Positions 7,301-15,170 of a stretch of DNA of 23,670 nucleotides are shown in pieces. Made by a program: the position numbers and the translations under genes. A model generated the notes under the pieces. The model was given only the letters and a program-made list of their open reading frames with translations, did no database searches and was not told where the DNA came from. Position 1 is the stretch's first letter. Each line of letters opens with the position of its first letter. Origin of the DNA: CALKYB01 sp964510575 (GTDB lineage Bacteria > Bdellovibrionota_C > UBA2361 > SZUA-149 > CALKYB01); the NCBI GenBank assembly GCA_964510575.1, contig CAZECN010000038.1, positions 1 to 23,670 of the forward strand, given 5' to 3'.

Positions 7301-10003
7301 ATGTCCAGTAAAATCAGGGTGTATGAACTTGCAAAAGAACTCGGCCTTGAGAACAAGGCGGTTCTCGATCTTTGTGCTCAGATAGGCATAGAGGGAAAGA
7401 AGTCTCATTCCAACTCTTTAAGTGATGATGAAGCTGAGAAGGTTAGACGTTCCGTTATCCGCAGAGCTGTCAGTGGTAAGAAAGTTGTTCGCGAGATCAA
7501 AAGAGAGGATGGAGTTCTCACTGAAAGACGAGTTGGAAATGTAATTCGTCGTAGAAAGAAGTCAGGTGAGGCTGAAGAAGAGGAATCACCAACTCCAGAG
7601 CTTGAGCTTCCTGTTATCGAAGAGTCCTCTTTAGAACCTGAGCCGGTGAGCACGAAGAAAGAAGCTCTTGCCCAAGCTGATGCCTTGTTTGCTGATGCTA
7701 ATGATAACGCAGAGCCAGAAGAGGAAGATACCGAGACTGAAGAAGTGGTTGAAGAGTCAGCTCCAGAAGCTGAGTTGGATGCTGCGCCTGTTGAGCCAGC
7801 GGAAGTAGTAGAGGAAGAATCTGCTAAAGAGCCTGTAGTTGAGACTAAGACAGAAGAGCCTGTTGTTTCGGAGAGGAAGACTTTAAAAGGTGGAGCAAAG
7901 GTTTTAGGTAAGATTGATCTGCCTAAGAAGCCGGAGCCAGTAAAAAAGGAAGCAACTCCAAAACCTAGTGAGAGTCGTGGAGGTCGAAGCGGCTTGGCTC
8001 AACCAGAAGACTCAGAGGAAAGTGGCGGTCGTTTTGGTAAGAAGAAAACTCCAGGCCGTAAAGGTGGCGACCAGGGTCGTGACCGAAAGCAGAAAAGAAG
8101 AAAGGTGCTCGCTCGTGGTGATCTACTAGATTATGATGGAGAGAGAGACCAGTGGCGTCGAAAGGGCGACAAGAAAAAGAAATCAAAGAACTCTCAGCCG
8201 CAGGAAGCAGGCCCAACCAAGGCTTCGAAATTAGTTATCAAAATTGATGGTGAGATTACAGTTGGTGAACTTGCCTCAAGAATGGGTGTTAAGTCTGCCG
8301 AAATGATTAAGCAGTTGATGGGTCTGGGAGTAATGGCTGGTGTAAACCAGCTGGTTGATTTCGAGACAGCTTCCCTAATGGCTGAGGAATACGGCTATAA
8401 AATCGAAAACACTGGTGAGACTGAGGAAGAGTTTTCGGCGAAGCTTAAAGGCGAAGACAATCCAGAAGATTTAGAGCTTAGGCCTCCTGTAGTTACTGTA
8501 ATGGGTCATGTTGACCACGGAAAAACTTCACTACTTGATGTGATCAGACAAGCTTCAGTAGCCGACGGTGAAGCTGGAGGAATTACTCAACACATTGGTG
8601 CCTACCAGGTGAAGCTAGAGTCTGGTGGAGCAGTTACTTTTCTTGACACTCCTGGTCATGCGGCCTTTACGGCGATGCGTGGTAGGGGCGCAAGTGTTAC
8701 AGATATAGTCGTGCTCGTTGTAGCAGCAGATGACGGTGTTATGCCTCAAACAATTGAGGCGATTAATCACGCTAAAGCTGCCGAGGTACCTATCATTGTT
8801 GCGGTTAACAAAATCGACAAAGAAGGCGCTCAACCGGATAAGATTCGTACTCAAATCTCGGAACATGGATTGGTTCCCGAAGATTGGGGTGGTGACACTA
8901 TTATGGTTAATGTCTCTGCTCACACTAAAGAGGGGATCCCTGATTTACTTGAGAACCTGAACCTGCAAAGTGAGGTGATGGAACTTAAGGCGAACCCTAA
9001 GCGTAAAGCAATTGGAACTGTGATTGAGTCCAAGCTGGATAATAAGCGAGGAGCTTTGATTTCAGTTTTGGTTCAAAATGGAACTTTGAATAAAGGAGAT
9101 GTCTTCTTATGTGGTTCCACTTGGGGAAAAGTTAGAGCTTTAATTGGTGATGACGGTTCAAATATTGAAGTAGCTGGACCTGGAACTCCTGTAGAGATTC
9201 TTGGAGTATCAACTCCTCCCCAAGCTGGTGATGATTTCTATGTAATGGAGTCTGAGTCTGAAGCCCGCGGCTATGCTGAAGAGCGAGCTCATAAAAACCG
9301 TTCAAAAGCTTTGGCTAAAAAGAGTGGTGGAACTGGTGGAATGGAAGCGCTTACCCTTGAGAACTTCGCTTCTAAAATCAGTGAAGGTGAAATGCGGGAG
9401 CTGCCTCTAGTTGTTAAAGGTGACGTGGCTGGCTCGGTTGAAGCTGTTAGAGAATCTCTAGAAAAACTTTCTAATCAAGAAGTTACGGTAAGAGTAATTC
9501 ATACTGGAGTTGGTGCCGTCACAGAGAATGACATACAGCTTGCTGCTGCTTCAAAAGCGATAGTGGTTGCCTTTAACGTTAGGGCTGATTCCCGAGGTTC
9601 AGTCGCTGCTGAAAAAGATAGCGTAGATGTTCTCTACTCTAGAGTTATTTATGAGCTAGTTGAGCATATTGAAAAAGCTCTTACTGGAATGCTCGAGCCT
9701 GTTGCCAAAGAAAAGACTTTGGGGCGTGTCGAGGTCAGAGATACCTTCAACGTTCCTAAGATGGGAACTGTTGCAGGAAGTTATGTTCTGGATGGTGTGG
9801 TTAAAAGAAACGCGATGTTGCGACTTCTTAGAGATAACCGAGTTATCCATGAAGGTAAGATTGCCACTCTTAGGCGGTTCAAGGATGACGTGAAGGAGGT
9901 TAACTCCGGTTACGAGTGTGGTATCGGAATCGACGGCTACACTGATATTCAGCCAGGGGATATTCTAGAAGTCTATCAGATTGAAATGGTTGCCCCTTCG
10001 TAG
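7301..10003 (+). CDS. infB: Translation initiation factor IF-2
   Basis: GTPase that brings initiator tRNA to the 30S subunit and promotes subunit joining. 900 residues, similar to other large proteobacterial IF2 proteins. Order: an N-terminal IF2_N helical domain (1-~50; IRVYELAKELGLENKAVLDL), a long acidic Glu/Pro/Val-rich linker (~85-195), a basic Arg/Lys/Gly linker (~215-305), a second IF2_N-like domain (~310-370), the G domain with GHVDHGKT (402-409), DTPGH (449-453) and NKID (503-506), then domains II, III and IV. The central body is highly conserved and shows no break. ATG 7301 has a good ribosome site, AAAGGA, ending 9 bases upstream. The ylxR and ylxQ genes that often lie between nusA and infB are absent; a structured RNA is there instead. 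Confidence 0.98.
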   Translation: MSSKIRVYELAKELGLENKAVLDLCAQIGIEGKKSHSNSLSDDEAEKVRRSVIRRAVSGKKVVREIKREDGVLTERRVGNVIRRRKKSGEAEEEESPTPELELPVIEESSLEPEPVSTKKEALAQADALFADANDNAEPEEEDTETEEVVEESAPEAELDAAPVEPAEVVEEESAKEPVVETKTEEPVVSERKTLKGGAKVLGKIDLPKKPEPVKKEATPKPSESRGGRSGLAQPEDSEESGGRFGKKKTPGRKGGDQGRDRKQKRRKVLARGDLLDYDGERDQWRRKGDKKKKSKNSQPQEAGPTKASKLVIKIDGEITVGELASRMGVKSAEMIKQLMGLGVMAGVNQLVDFETASLMAEEYGYKIENTGETEEEFSAKLKGEDNPEDLELRPPVVTVMGHVDHGKTSLLDVIRQASVADGEAGGITQHIGAYQVKLESGGAVTFLDTPGHAAFTAMRGRGASVTDIVVLVVAADDGVMPQTIEAINHAKAAEVPIIVAVNKIDKEGAQPDKIRTQISEHGLVPEDWGGDTIMVNVSAHTKEGIPDLLENLNLQSEVMELKANPKRKAIGTVIESKLDNKRGALISVLVQNGTLNKGDVFLCGSTWGKVRALIGDDGSNIEVAGPGTPVEILGVSTPPQAGDDFYVMESESEARGYAEERAHKNRSKALAKKSGGTGGMEALTLENFASKISEGEMRELPLVVKGDVAGSVEAVRESLEKLSNQEVTVRVIHTGVGAVTENDIQLAAASKAIVVAFNVRADSRGSVAAEKDSVDVLYSRVIYELVEHIEKALTGMLEPVAKEKTLGRVEVRDTFNVPKMGTVAGSYVLDGVVKRNAMLRLLRDNRVIHEGKIATLRRFKDDVKEVNSGYECGIGIDGYTDIQPGDILEVYQIEMVAPS

Positions 10004-10036
10004 GGCAAACGTTTTAAGTTTAAACAGAGGCGCCCT

Positions 10037-10408
10037 ATGTCGATGAGGACAGAAAAAGTAGCGGAGCAGCTACTTGGTTTTCTCGGAGCAGAAGTTAGAG
10101 GTCTGAGAGATCCTCGAGCTATTTTGATAACTCTTACAGATGTTTCCCTTTCGAAAGATCTTAAACGCGCTCATGTCTTTTGGACGAAAATGCCCGATGC
10201 TCCTTCGGAGGATGGAAAACTCAGCTTTCCTAAACCTGATGAGATTAAAAGCATTGATGAAATGCTGCTCGATTCCAAAAAATTTCTAAAGAAAAGAATC
10301 GCAGATAGCTTGAAGCTTCGCTATGTGCCGGAGTTGGTGTTTACTTATGATGAGTCTTTAGAGAGAGCTTCTCGTTTAGATAGTTTGTTAGCAGAGGCTA
10401 AGAAATGA
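10037..10408 (+). CDS. rbfA: 30S ribosome-binding factor RbfA
   Basis: Small KH-fold protein that binds the immature 30S subunit and helps process the 5' end of 16S rRNA. 123 residues, normal for the family. Visible signatures: RTEKVAEQLLGFLGAEVRGLRDPR (family start R..rv...i...la..i....dpr), ITLTDVSLSKDLKRAHVFW (vtdV.vs.DL..A.vyv), and FLKKRIADSLKLRYVPELVFTYDESLERASRLDSLL (lr..i...l.lR..PeL.F..D.s.e.g.ri..ll). A short variable insertion rich in Pro/Lys/Asp lies before the last helix. ATG 10037 follows AGAGG; ATG 10043 is a near alternative. The stop overlaps the next gene's start in ATGA (10405-10408). Confidence 0.93.
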   Translation: MSMRTEKVAEQLLGFLGAEVRGLRDPRAILITLTDVSLSKDLKRAHVFWTKMPDAPSEDGKLSFPKPDEIKSIDEMLLDSKKFLKKRIADSLKLRYVPELVFTYDESLERASRLDSLLAEAKK

Positions 10409-11379
10409 GCTCTTCTTCTGATTCGAAGACCATTGCCAAAGAGTTGTCTCAGCTAAAAAAGGCTATGGTTTTTTGCCATGTTTTTCCAGATGCTGATGCT
10501 ATTGGTTCTGCAGGGGGAATGACTCTGGGCTTGATTGCTGCTGGTATTGAAGCTGAACTCCATTTAGCTGAAGATGTTCCAGAAAGACTAAAAGGCCTAG
10601 TGGCAGGCGTTCCACTAACTGACCAGTTACCAAGTTCCGACTGTGCTTTAGTTGTTGTTGATACTGCTAACAAGGCTCGAGTAGCAGTGAAGGGAGATGT
10701 TTTTCCTGAAAAAGCCTCTAAAGTTTTTAATATCGACCATCATATTTCTAATCCAGGTTGGGGAGAGATTAACTTAATTAAGGGTTACTATCCTTCTGCC
10801 TCTTGTATTGTTCTCGAAATACTGGAGGAGCTTGGAGTTACTCTTTCTGAAGATATCTTGAACCTTCTTTATGCTGGTCTTTTAGAAGACACCGGTTCAT
10901 TTCGTTTTTCGAATGCTACTCCGATAGCTTTTGAATCAGCTGCTCGCATGGTTGGGTTAGGTGCTAGTCCTGAAAAAGTAGCTAACCTAATTTACTTTAA
11001 TGTTCCTGAGCGAGTAGTAAAGCTGAGAGGAATTGCAATTCCAGAAATCTCAAAAAAGATTGAAGGCCAAATAGGTTGGCTCGTTGTTACCAACAAAATG
11101 CTAGAGCAGGCCGGAGCTGTTGGCGGTGATACTGAGGGTCTAGTTGATGAAGTTCGAGCTTTGAGTGGAGTAAAAGGCTCGGTCATGATTCGCGAAAGAG
11201 AGGGCTCTTGGAAAGTAAGCTTGCGCTCTAAGATTGAGAATCTAGATGTGAATAACGTGGCGCAAGCTCTTGGCGGTGGTGGTCATAGAGCTGCGGCTGG
11301 TATCACGCTAGAGGGTGACCTTGAAGTGGTTGAGAAAAAAGTTCTCGATGGACTAAAGAAAGAACTTGCTGGAGCTTAA
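10405..11379 (+). CDS. DHH/DHHA1 phosphoesterase, NrnA-like oligoribonuclease / pAp phosphatase
   Basis: Predicted Mn-dependent phosphoesterase. NrnA-type enzymes degrade short RNA oligomers left by RNases and dephosphorylate 3'-phosphoadenosine 5'-phosphate. 324 residues, matching NrnA (~310-325). Motif I is HVFPDADAIGS (Asp29, Asp31), a VVVDTAN strand comes next, then the DHH motif at 111-113 (NIDHHISN) and GLLEDTGSFRFSN as motif IV. The C-terminal DHHA1 domain ends in GGGGHRAAAG (290-299), the substrate-binding glycine loop. All expected metal ligands are present. It is translationally coupled to rbfA by a 4-base overlap and precedes truB, a gene order known from many bacteria outside Gammaproteobacteria. 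It probably works with PNPase, encoded 1.5 kb downstream, in finishing RNA decay. NrnA activity versus another DHH subtype cannot be settled from sequence alone. Confidence 0.9.
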   Translation: MSSSSDSKTIAKELSQLKKAMVFCHVFPDADAIGSAGGMTLGLIAAGIEAELHLAEDVPERLKGLVAGVPLTDQLPSSDCALVVVDTANKARVAVKGDVFPEKASKVFNIDHHISNPGWGEINLIKGYYPSASCIVLEILEELGVTLSEDILNLLYAGLLEDTGSFRFSNATPIAFESAARMVGLGASPEKVANLIYFNVPERVVKLRGIAIPEISKKIEGQIGWLVVTNKMLEQAGAVGGDTEGLVDEVRALSGVKGSVMIREREGSWKVSLRSKIENLDVNNVAQALGGGGHRAAAGITLEGDLEVVEKKVLDGLKKELAGA

Positions 11380-11382
11380 TTG

Positions 11383-12306
11383 ATGAACCGTCGTGAAGTT
11401 AACGGGGCATTGCTGGTCAACAAACCGGCCGGCATTACTTCGGCTGAAGTTGTCAGGCGTCTGAAGCGGGAGTTTCAACTTTCTAAGGTTGGCCATAGTG
11501 GCACGCTAGACCCGATGGCGACCGGGCTTTTAATTATTTTGCTTGGAAAAGCGACCAGACTTCAGTCCGAATTGCTTACACTTAAGAAATCATACTCTGG
11601 ATTGATTAAGCTTGGATACGCGACATCGACGGATGATGTCACTGGTGACCTAGTTTCTGAAGGAGACAGCTCTCTTCTTCCCGATCAATCTAAGTTTGAC
11701 TGTTTGAAGCCTGAGTTGCTCGAGGTCTTTAGCGGTAAAATTCAGCAGGTTCCTCCAAAGGTCTCAGCCGTTAAAGTTAAAGGAAAACCAGCTTACAAAA
11801 GAGAAAGAAATGGAGAGGACTTCGAGCTACGTGAAAAGTCGGTTGAGATTTATCAGTTAGATCTTAGCTGGGAAAATCAAAATCAGATTGCCTACGAAAT
11901 TAGCTGTTCTTCTGGATTCTATGTTCGCTCTCTGGCTCGCGACCTAGGTGAGAAAGTGGGTTGCTTGGGCTGCCTCGAGACTATTCAAAGAGACTCAATT
12001 GGTGAATTTAGACTGACGGACGCCACGGAACTTGAGCAAATGCTCGAGTTAGGAGTTGAGGAGGTTCTGGTCCCGATGGAAGGTCTTATTGGGTATTTGG
12101 AGCAAGTTGAGCTGGACTACGAGAGTTGTCAGCTGCTTACTCGAGGGGACCAGTCTAGTCTGAAGACTGTTAGCTTACCTGAAGGGGTGAACTCAGCTGC
12201 AGTGATGACTCCGGGTGGCGAGCTAACCGCGATTATCGAGCGAAAGGAGATTCCCGGCTCTAGTTGGAAAGTAAGGGCAGTATTTGCTCAGCAAACTAGT
12301 CTGTAA
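11383..12306 (+). CDS. truB: tRNA pseudouridine(55) synthase TruB
   Basis: Converts U55 in the T-loop of tRNAs to pseudouridine. 307 residues, as in other TruB proteins with a C-terminal domain. The N-terminus GALLVNKPAGITSAEVV is the family motif; the catalytic loop is VGHSGTLDPMATGLL with Asp43 as nucleophile. Further conserved blocks: KSYSGLIKLGYATSTDDVTGD, QQVPPKVSAVKVKGKPAYKRER, and CSSGFYVRSLARDLG. The C-terminal ~80 residues form a PUA-like/TruB-C region. TTG 11380 is also in frame, but ATG 11383 has GGAG at 11371-11374, eight bases away, and gives the usual start. It begins three bases after the DHH gene's stop, so it belongs to the same transcript. Confidence 0.95.
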   Translation: MNRREVNGALLVNKPAGITSAEVVRRLKREFQLSKVGHSGTLDPMATGLLIILLGKATRLQSELLTLKKSYSGLIKLGYATSTDDVTGDLVSEGDSSLLPDQSKFDCLKPELLEVFSGKIQQVPPKVSAVKVKGKPAYKRERNGEDFELREKSVEIYQLDLSWENQNQIAYEISCSSGFYVRSLARDLGEKVGCLGCLETIQRDSIGEFRLTDATELEQMLELGVEEVLVPMEGLIGYLEQVELDYESCQLLTRGDQSSLKTVSLPEGVNSAAVMTPGGELTAIIERKEIPGSSWKVRAVFAQQTSL

Positions 12307-12345
12307 TTCTTTACTGGTCCGTTTAGTCTGGGTGATCCAGCTATG

Positions 12346-12383
12346 ACCGCCTCAAAGTATACTTGATTTTTCTGCGGTTTTTT
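12346..12383 (+). terminator. Candidate intrinsic terminator after truB
   Basis: ACCGC (12346-12350) pairs with GCGGT (12374-12378), followed immediately by a T run to 12383. Between the arms lies CAA(A)GTATAC-TTG, itself an imperfect palindrome that would extend the fold. The outer stem is only 5 pairs, so termination may be partial, separating truB from rpsO-pnp to some degree. Confidence 0.4.
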
Positions 12384-12504
12384 AGTTTAAACGCCCCTGA
12401 AACGTGGAAACGTGAAATTATTGTAAAGCATGCTCGGTAGACCAAATTGGTATTGGTTCAGCGTAGGAAGCCGGGAGAAATAAGGAAAACGAGGTAAGAT
12501 AAGA
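12384..12504 (+). promoter_or_regulatory. rpsO leader region with an 8-base tandem repeat and alternative pairing
   Basis: Between the putative terminator and rpsO. GAAACGTG occurs twice in tandem near 12399-12414. Downstream, ACCAA (in GTAGACCAAATTGG) can pair with either of two TTGGT copies that follow it. S15 is known to repress its own synthesis in many bacteria through structured leaders that differ between lineages. That makes this a reasonable place for such an element, but no known S15 leader type is recognised. A ribosome site GAGGT lies upstream of the ATG at 12505. Confidence 0.3.
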
Positions 12505-12774
12505 ATGGTTCTATCAAACCAGGACAGAAAAGAAATATTCGCAAAGCACGGCATTAGCGAAAACGATACAGGGTCTGCTTCAGCGCAGGTAGCCCACATC
12601 ACTTCAAGACTTAACTATCTACAAGACCACTTCAAGAACAACAAGAAAGACCACCATTCGCGTCGTGGGCTGTTAAAGCTTGTTGGTCAGAGAAGACGTT
12701 TGTTGGACTACATTAAAAGAAAAGACGTGCAGCAGTACCGAACCTTGATTGCCGATCTCGGAATCAGGAAGTAG
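12505..12774 (+). CDS. rpsO: 30S ribosomal protein S15
   Basis: Primary 16S rRNA-binding protein of the 30S platform. 89 residues, exactly the family length. Canonical features throughout: DTGSASAQVAHITSRLNYLQDHF (family tGS.evQva.lt.ri..Lt.Hl), KKDHHSRRGLLKLVGQRRRLLDYIKRKD (the strongly conserved hk.DhhsrRgLl.lv.kRrrlLdYL), and a C-terminal YRTLIADLGIRK. It lies between truB and pnp as in E. coli and most bacteria. The minus-strand frame across its 5' half (12387-12602) is a shadow. Confidence 0.98.
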   Translation: MVLSNQDRKEIFAKHGISENDTGSASAQVAHITSRLNYLQDHFKNNKKDHHSRRGLLKLVGQRRRLLDYIKRKDVQQYRTLIADLGIRK

Positions 12775-12777
12775 TCC

Positions 12778-12826
12778 ATCGGAGTTATCCTTTCGCAGGT
12801 AGTTGTTTTGCGTCTGGACCTCCGGT
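12778..12826 (+). promoter_or_regulatory. Nested stem-loop in the rpsO-pnp gap (pnp leader)
   Basis: Just after rpsO the sequence folds into three stacked helices with small internal loops: ATCGGAG (12778-12784) with CTCCGGT (12820-12826), including one G-U; TCC (12788-12790) with GGA (12816-12818); CGCA (12794-12797) with TGCG (12809-12812). The apical loop is 11 bases. A T-rich stretch follows. In E. coli a long stem here is cut by RNase III, after which PNPase represses its own mRNA. This element has the same position and shape, so PNPase autocontrol is plausible; it could also act as a leaky terminator after rpsO. Confidence 0.55.
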
Positions 12827-12895
12827 TCCATCATTAATTTTTATCTATAAGTTTAATTTAAATAAGCTTCATCTCAAATATAAAGGATTAGGTCT

Positions 12896-15004
12896 ATGAG
12901 CCTGAAAACTAGTGAAAATAGTCGAGTAGTCGTTAAAGAGGAATTTCATGGCAGTGAACTTTCTTTTGAAAGTGGCTGGGTGGCAAAGCAGGCCGGCGGA
13001 GCAGTACTTGTTCGTGCTGGAGATACTGTTGTTCTTTGTACAGTGTGTTCTGCTCCTCCAAGAGAAGGTCAGAGTTTCTTCCCAATGGTTTGTGAATATC
13101 AGGAGAAGGCGTACGCTGCTGGTAAGATACCAGGAGGCTTCTTTAAACGTGAGGGGCGTCCAGGGGAACTTGAAATATTGGCTTGCCGATTGATTGACAG
13201 ACCTATTCGTCCAATGTTTCCCGACGGATTTATGAACGAAGTGCAGATTATCTGTTCAGTTCTTTCTTGTGATGAAGTTAATGAGCCATATACCTTAGCT
13301 ATATGTGGTGCCAGTGCTGCTCTTCATATATCCAACCTCCCTTTTATGGGGCCAATTGCTGCAGTTAAGGTTGGGCGAATTGATGGTAAGCATGTGATTA
13401 ACCCGACTCCTGAAGAACTTGAGAAGAGCGACATCGATATGATTGTTGCTGGAACAAGCGAATCAATTGTGATGGTTGAAGGTGGAGCAGAGTTTGTTCC
13501 AGACACTGAGGTGTTGACTGCTCTAAACTATGGCCATGAAGAGATTAAGAAAATTATCGCTCTGCAAGAAACTCTTCGTTCGAAAGTTGGAGTTGAGAAA
13601 GAGGAGTTTGTTCCTGAAGAGAAAGATCATGCCTTGATTAGCAAGGTTGAGTCTCTTGCTTCAGATAAAATTGTTGCTTCTCTTGATATTACTTCCAAGT
13701 CTGATCGAAAAGCTGCTGTTAAGGAAATAAAGACAGAAGTTCGTGAAGCACTGGCAGAAGAGTTTCCTGATAAAGAAGAAGAGATCGGTGACTTGTTTGG
13801 TGCTCTGCTGAAAAAGAAGTCCAGACAAATGGTAGTTACTAAAAAGACCAGAATCGATGGACGTGGTTTGCGAGATGTTAGACCGATTGAGTGTGAAGTA
13901 GGTATTATTCCACGAGCTCATGGTTCTGCACTGTTTACCAGGGGAGAAACTCAGGCAATCGTGACAACTACACTTGGGACTTCGGCAGATACTCAGAGAA
14001 TCGAGTCCCTGATGAACAAGACCAGTGAAGAACGAGACTTTATGCTTCATTATAACTTCCCTCCTTATTGCACAGGGGAAGCCAAGATGATGCGTGGAAC
14101 TTCACGAAGAGAAGTTGGACACGGTGCTTTGGCCCGCAGAGCGGTAGAGAAAATTTTGCCAGGAGAAGGTTATCCTTATGTTGTGCGGATAGTTTCTGAT
14201 GTTACTGAATCAAATGGTTCAAGTTCAATGGCTTCAGTTTGTGGAGGAGCTTTGTCTCTAATGGATGCAGGTGTGCCGGTTAAGAATAATGTCGGTGGAG
14301 TTGCGATGGGGCTTATCAAAGAAGGTGAGGACATTGCTGTTCTTACTGATATTCTTGGGGACGAGGATCACTTTGGAGATATGGACTTCAAGGTTTGTGG
14401 AAGTAAGGAAGGTATTACTGCACTTCAAATGGATATTAAGTGCACAGGTCTTTCTCAGGAAACTATGGAGAAAGCTCTTGAGCAGGCCAAAGAGGGAAGA
14501 AGCCATATCATCACTGAGATGGAGAAAGCTATTTCCAAACCTCGTGAAGAATTGAGTGAGTATGCGCCACAGATTAAAACGATGAAAATCAATCCTGATA
14601 AAATCAGAGATATCATCGGGCCAGGTGGTAAGACTATTCGTTCCATTGTTGAGACTACAGGAGTTAAGATTGACGTTGAGGACGATGGGACAGTTAGTAT
14701 AGCAAGTTCTGACGCTGCTTCTTGTAAGCGAGCGATGGAGATTATCGAAGGGCTAACTGAAGAAGCTGAAATCGGTAAGATCTACGCTGGAGTGGTTAAG
14801 AAAGTTGTAGACTTTGGCGCCTTTGTTGAAATTCTTCCTGGAATAGAAGGTCTGGTTCATATTTCTCAGCTTGAAGACAAGCGTGTTGAGAAAGTGACTG
14901 ACGTTGTTAACGAGGGAGAAGAGGTTATGGTTCGAGTACTTGATATCGACAAGCAGGGTAAAATTAGGCTTAGTCGAAAAGATGCTATGGAAGCCAGCCA
15001 GTAA
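12896..15004 (+). CDS. pnp: Polyribonucleotide nucleotidyltransferase (PNPase)
   Basis: Phosphorolytic 3'-5' exoribonuclease, trimeric, part of the RNA degradosome in many bacteria. 702 residues, the typical length. Domains: first RNase PH-like domain (~10-150; IPGGFFKREGRP near 80), an all-helical linker (~240-310), the second, catalytic RNase PH domain (~315-545; PRAHGSALFTRGETQA, and GDEDHFGDMDFKV with Asp491 and Asp497 corresponding to E. coli Asp486/Asp492), KH (~560-620; IRDIIGPGGKTIRSIVE, GPGG loop) and S1 (~625-695; GKIYAGVVKKVVDFGAFVEI). It starts at ATG 12896 after a clear AAAGGA ribosome site (12882-12887). It ends in TAA within a perfect palindrome and is followed by a strong terminator, closing the operon. 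Confidence 0.98.
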   Translation: MSLKTSENSRVVVKEEFHGSELSFESGWVAKQAGGAVLVRAGDTVVLCTVCSAPPREGQSFFPMVCEYQEKAYAAGKIPGGFFKREGRPGELEILACRLIDRPIRPMFPDGFMNEVQIICSVLSCDEVNEPYTLAICGASAALHISNLPFMGPIAAVKVGRIDGKHVINPTPEELEKSDIDMIVAGTSESIVMVEGGAEFVPDTEVLTALNYGHEEIKKIIALQETLRSKVGVEKEEFVPEEKDHALISKVESLASDKIVASLDITSKSDRKAAVKEIKTEVREALAEEFPDKEEEIGDLFGALLKKKSRQMVVTKKTRIDGRGLRDVRPIECEVGIIPRAHGSALFTRGETQAIVTTTLGTSADTQRIESLMNKTSEERDFMLHYNFPPYCTGEAKMMRGTSRREVGHGALARRAVEKILPGEGYPYVVRIVSDVTESNGSSSMASVCGGALSLMDAGVPVKNNVGGVAMGLIKEGEDIAVLTDILGDEDHFGDMDFKVCGSKEGITALQMDIKCTGLSQETMEKALEQAKEGRSHIITEMEKAISKPREELSEYAPQIKTMKINPDKIRDIIGPGGKTIRSIVETTGVKIDVEDDGTVSIASSDAASCKRAMEIIEGLTEEAEIGKIYAGVVKKVVDFGAFVEILPGIEGLVHISQLEDKRVEKVTDVVNEGEEVMVRVLDIDKQGKIRLSRKDAMEASQ

Positions 15005-15019
15005 GTTTCTAGAAACTTA
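15002..15019. repeat. Perfect 18-base palindrome over the pnp stop codon
   Basis: TAAGTTTCTAGAAACTTA reads the same on both strands, and its first three bases are the pnp stop codon. In RNA it would make a 7-pair stem with a CUAG loop directly upstream of the terminator hairpin, so the mRNA may end in two tandem hairpins. As DNA it could be a dimeric-repressor site for the genes that follow. The symmetry is seen directly; either role is inference. Confidence 0.6.
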
Positions 15020-15025
15020 TAGAAG

Positions 15026-15058
15026 AAAAAAAGCCCCTCTTAGAGGGGCTTTTTTTTT
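15026..15058. terminator. Strong bidirectional intrinsic terminator after pnp
   Basis: GCCCCTC-TTA-GAGGGGC (15033-15049) forms a 7-pair GC-rich stem. It is flanked by seven A on the left (15026-15032) and nine T on the right (15050-15058), so the stem extends with A-T pairs and a T tract follows on either strand. It ends the rimP-to-pnp operon. On the minus strand it would also stop transcripts of the amt-glnB operon that run through yceI. Confidence 0.92.
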
Positions 15059-15077
15059 AGCCTTAGGCCTTCTAAGA

Positions 15078-15170
15078 ATGAACCGGGGTGAAAGATTTAC
15101 AATTGCTTTTCAGAGGGCTGGTGATCGTCTATTGCTTGAAGGCATAAATTTCGCAATCGAGGAACTATGA
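15078..15170 (+). CDS. Possible small protein (30 residues) coupled to the YceI-like gene
   Basis: ATG 15078 opens a frame that ends in TGA 15168-15170, overlapping the next gene's ATG (15167-15169) in an ATGA junction. The peptide, beginning MNRGERFTIAFQRAGDRL and ending FAIEEL, is balanced in charge with a helical look and matches nothing I know. It starts just after the pnp terminator, so any promoter would be in or right beside it. No good ribosome site precedes it; the frame is also open further upstream through the terminator. It may be a real small gene, a leader that couples translation of the yceI-like gene, the relic of a longer gene, or chance. Confidence 0.3.
   Translation: MNRGERFTIAFQRAGDRLLLEGINFAIEEL

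Noticed and set aside
13661..14050. 129-codon minus-strand frame inside pnp
   Set aside because: Shadow of the pnp frame; no ribosome site or family features.
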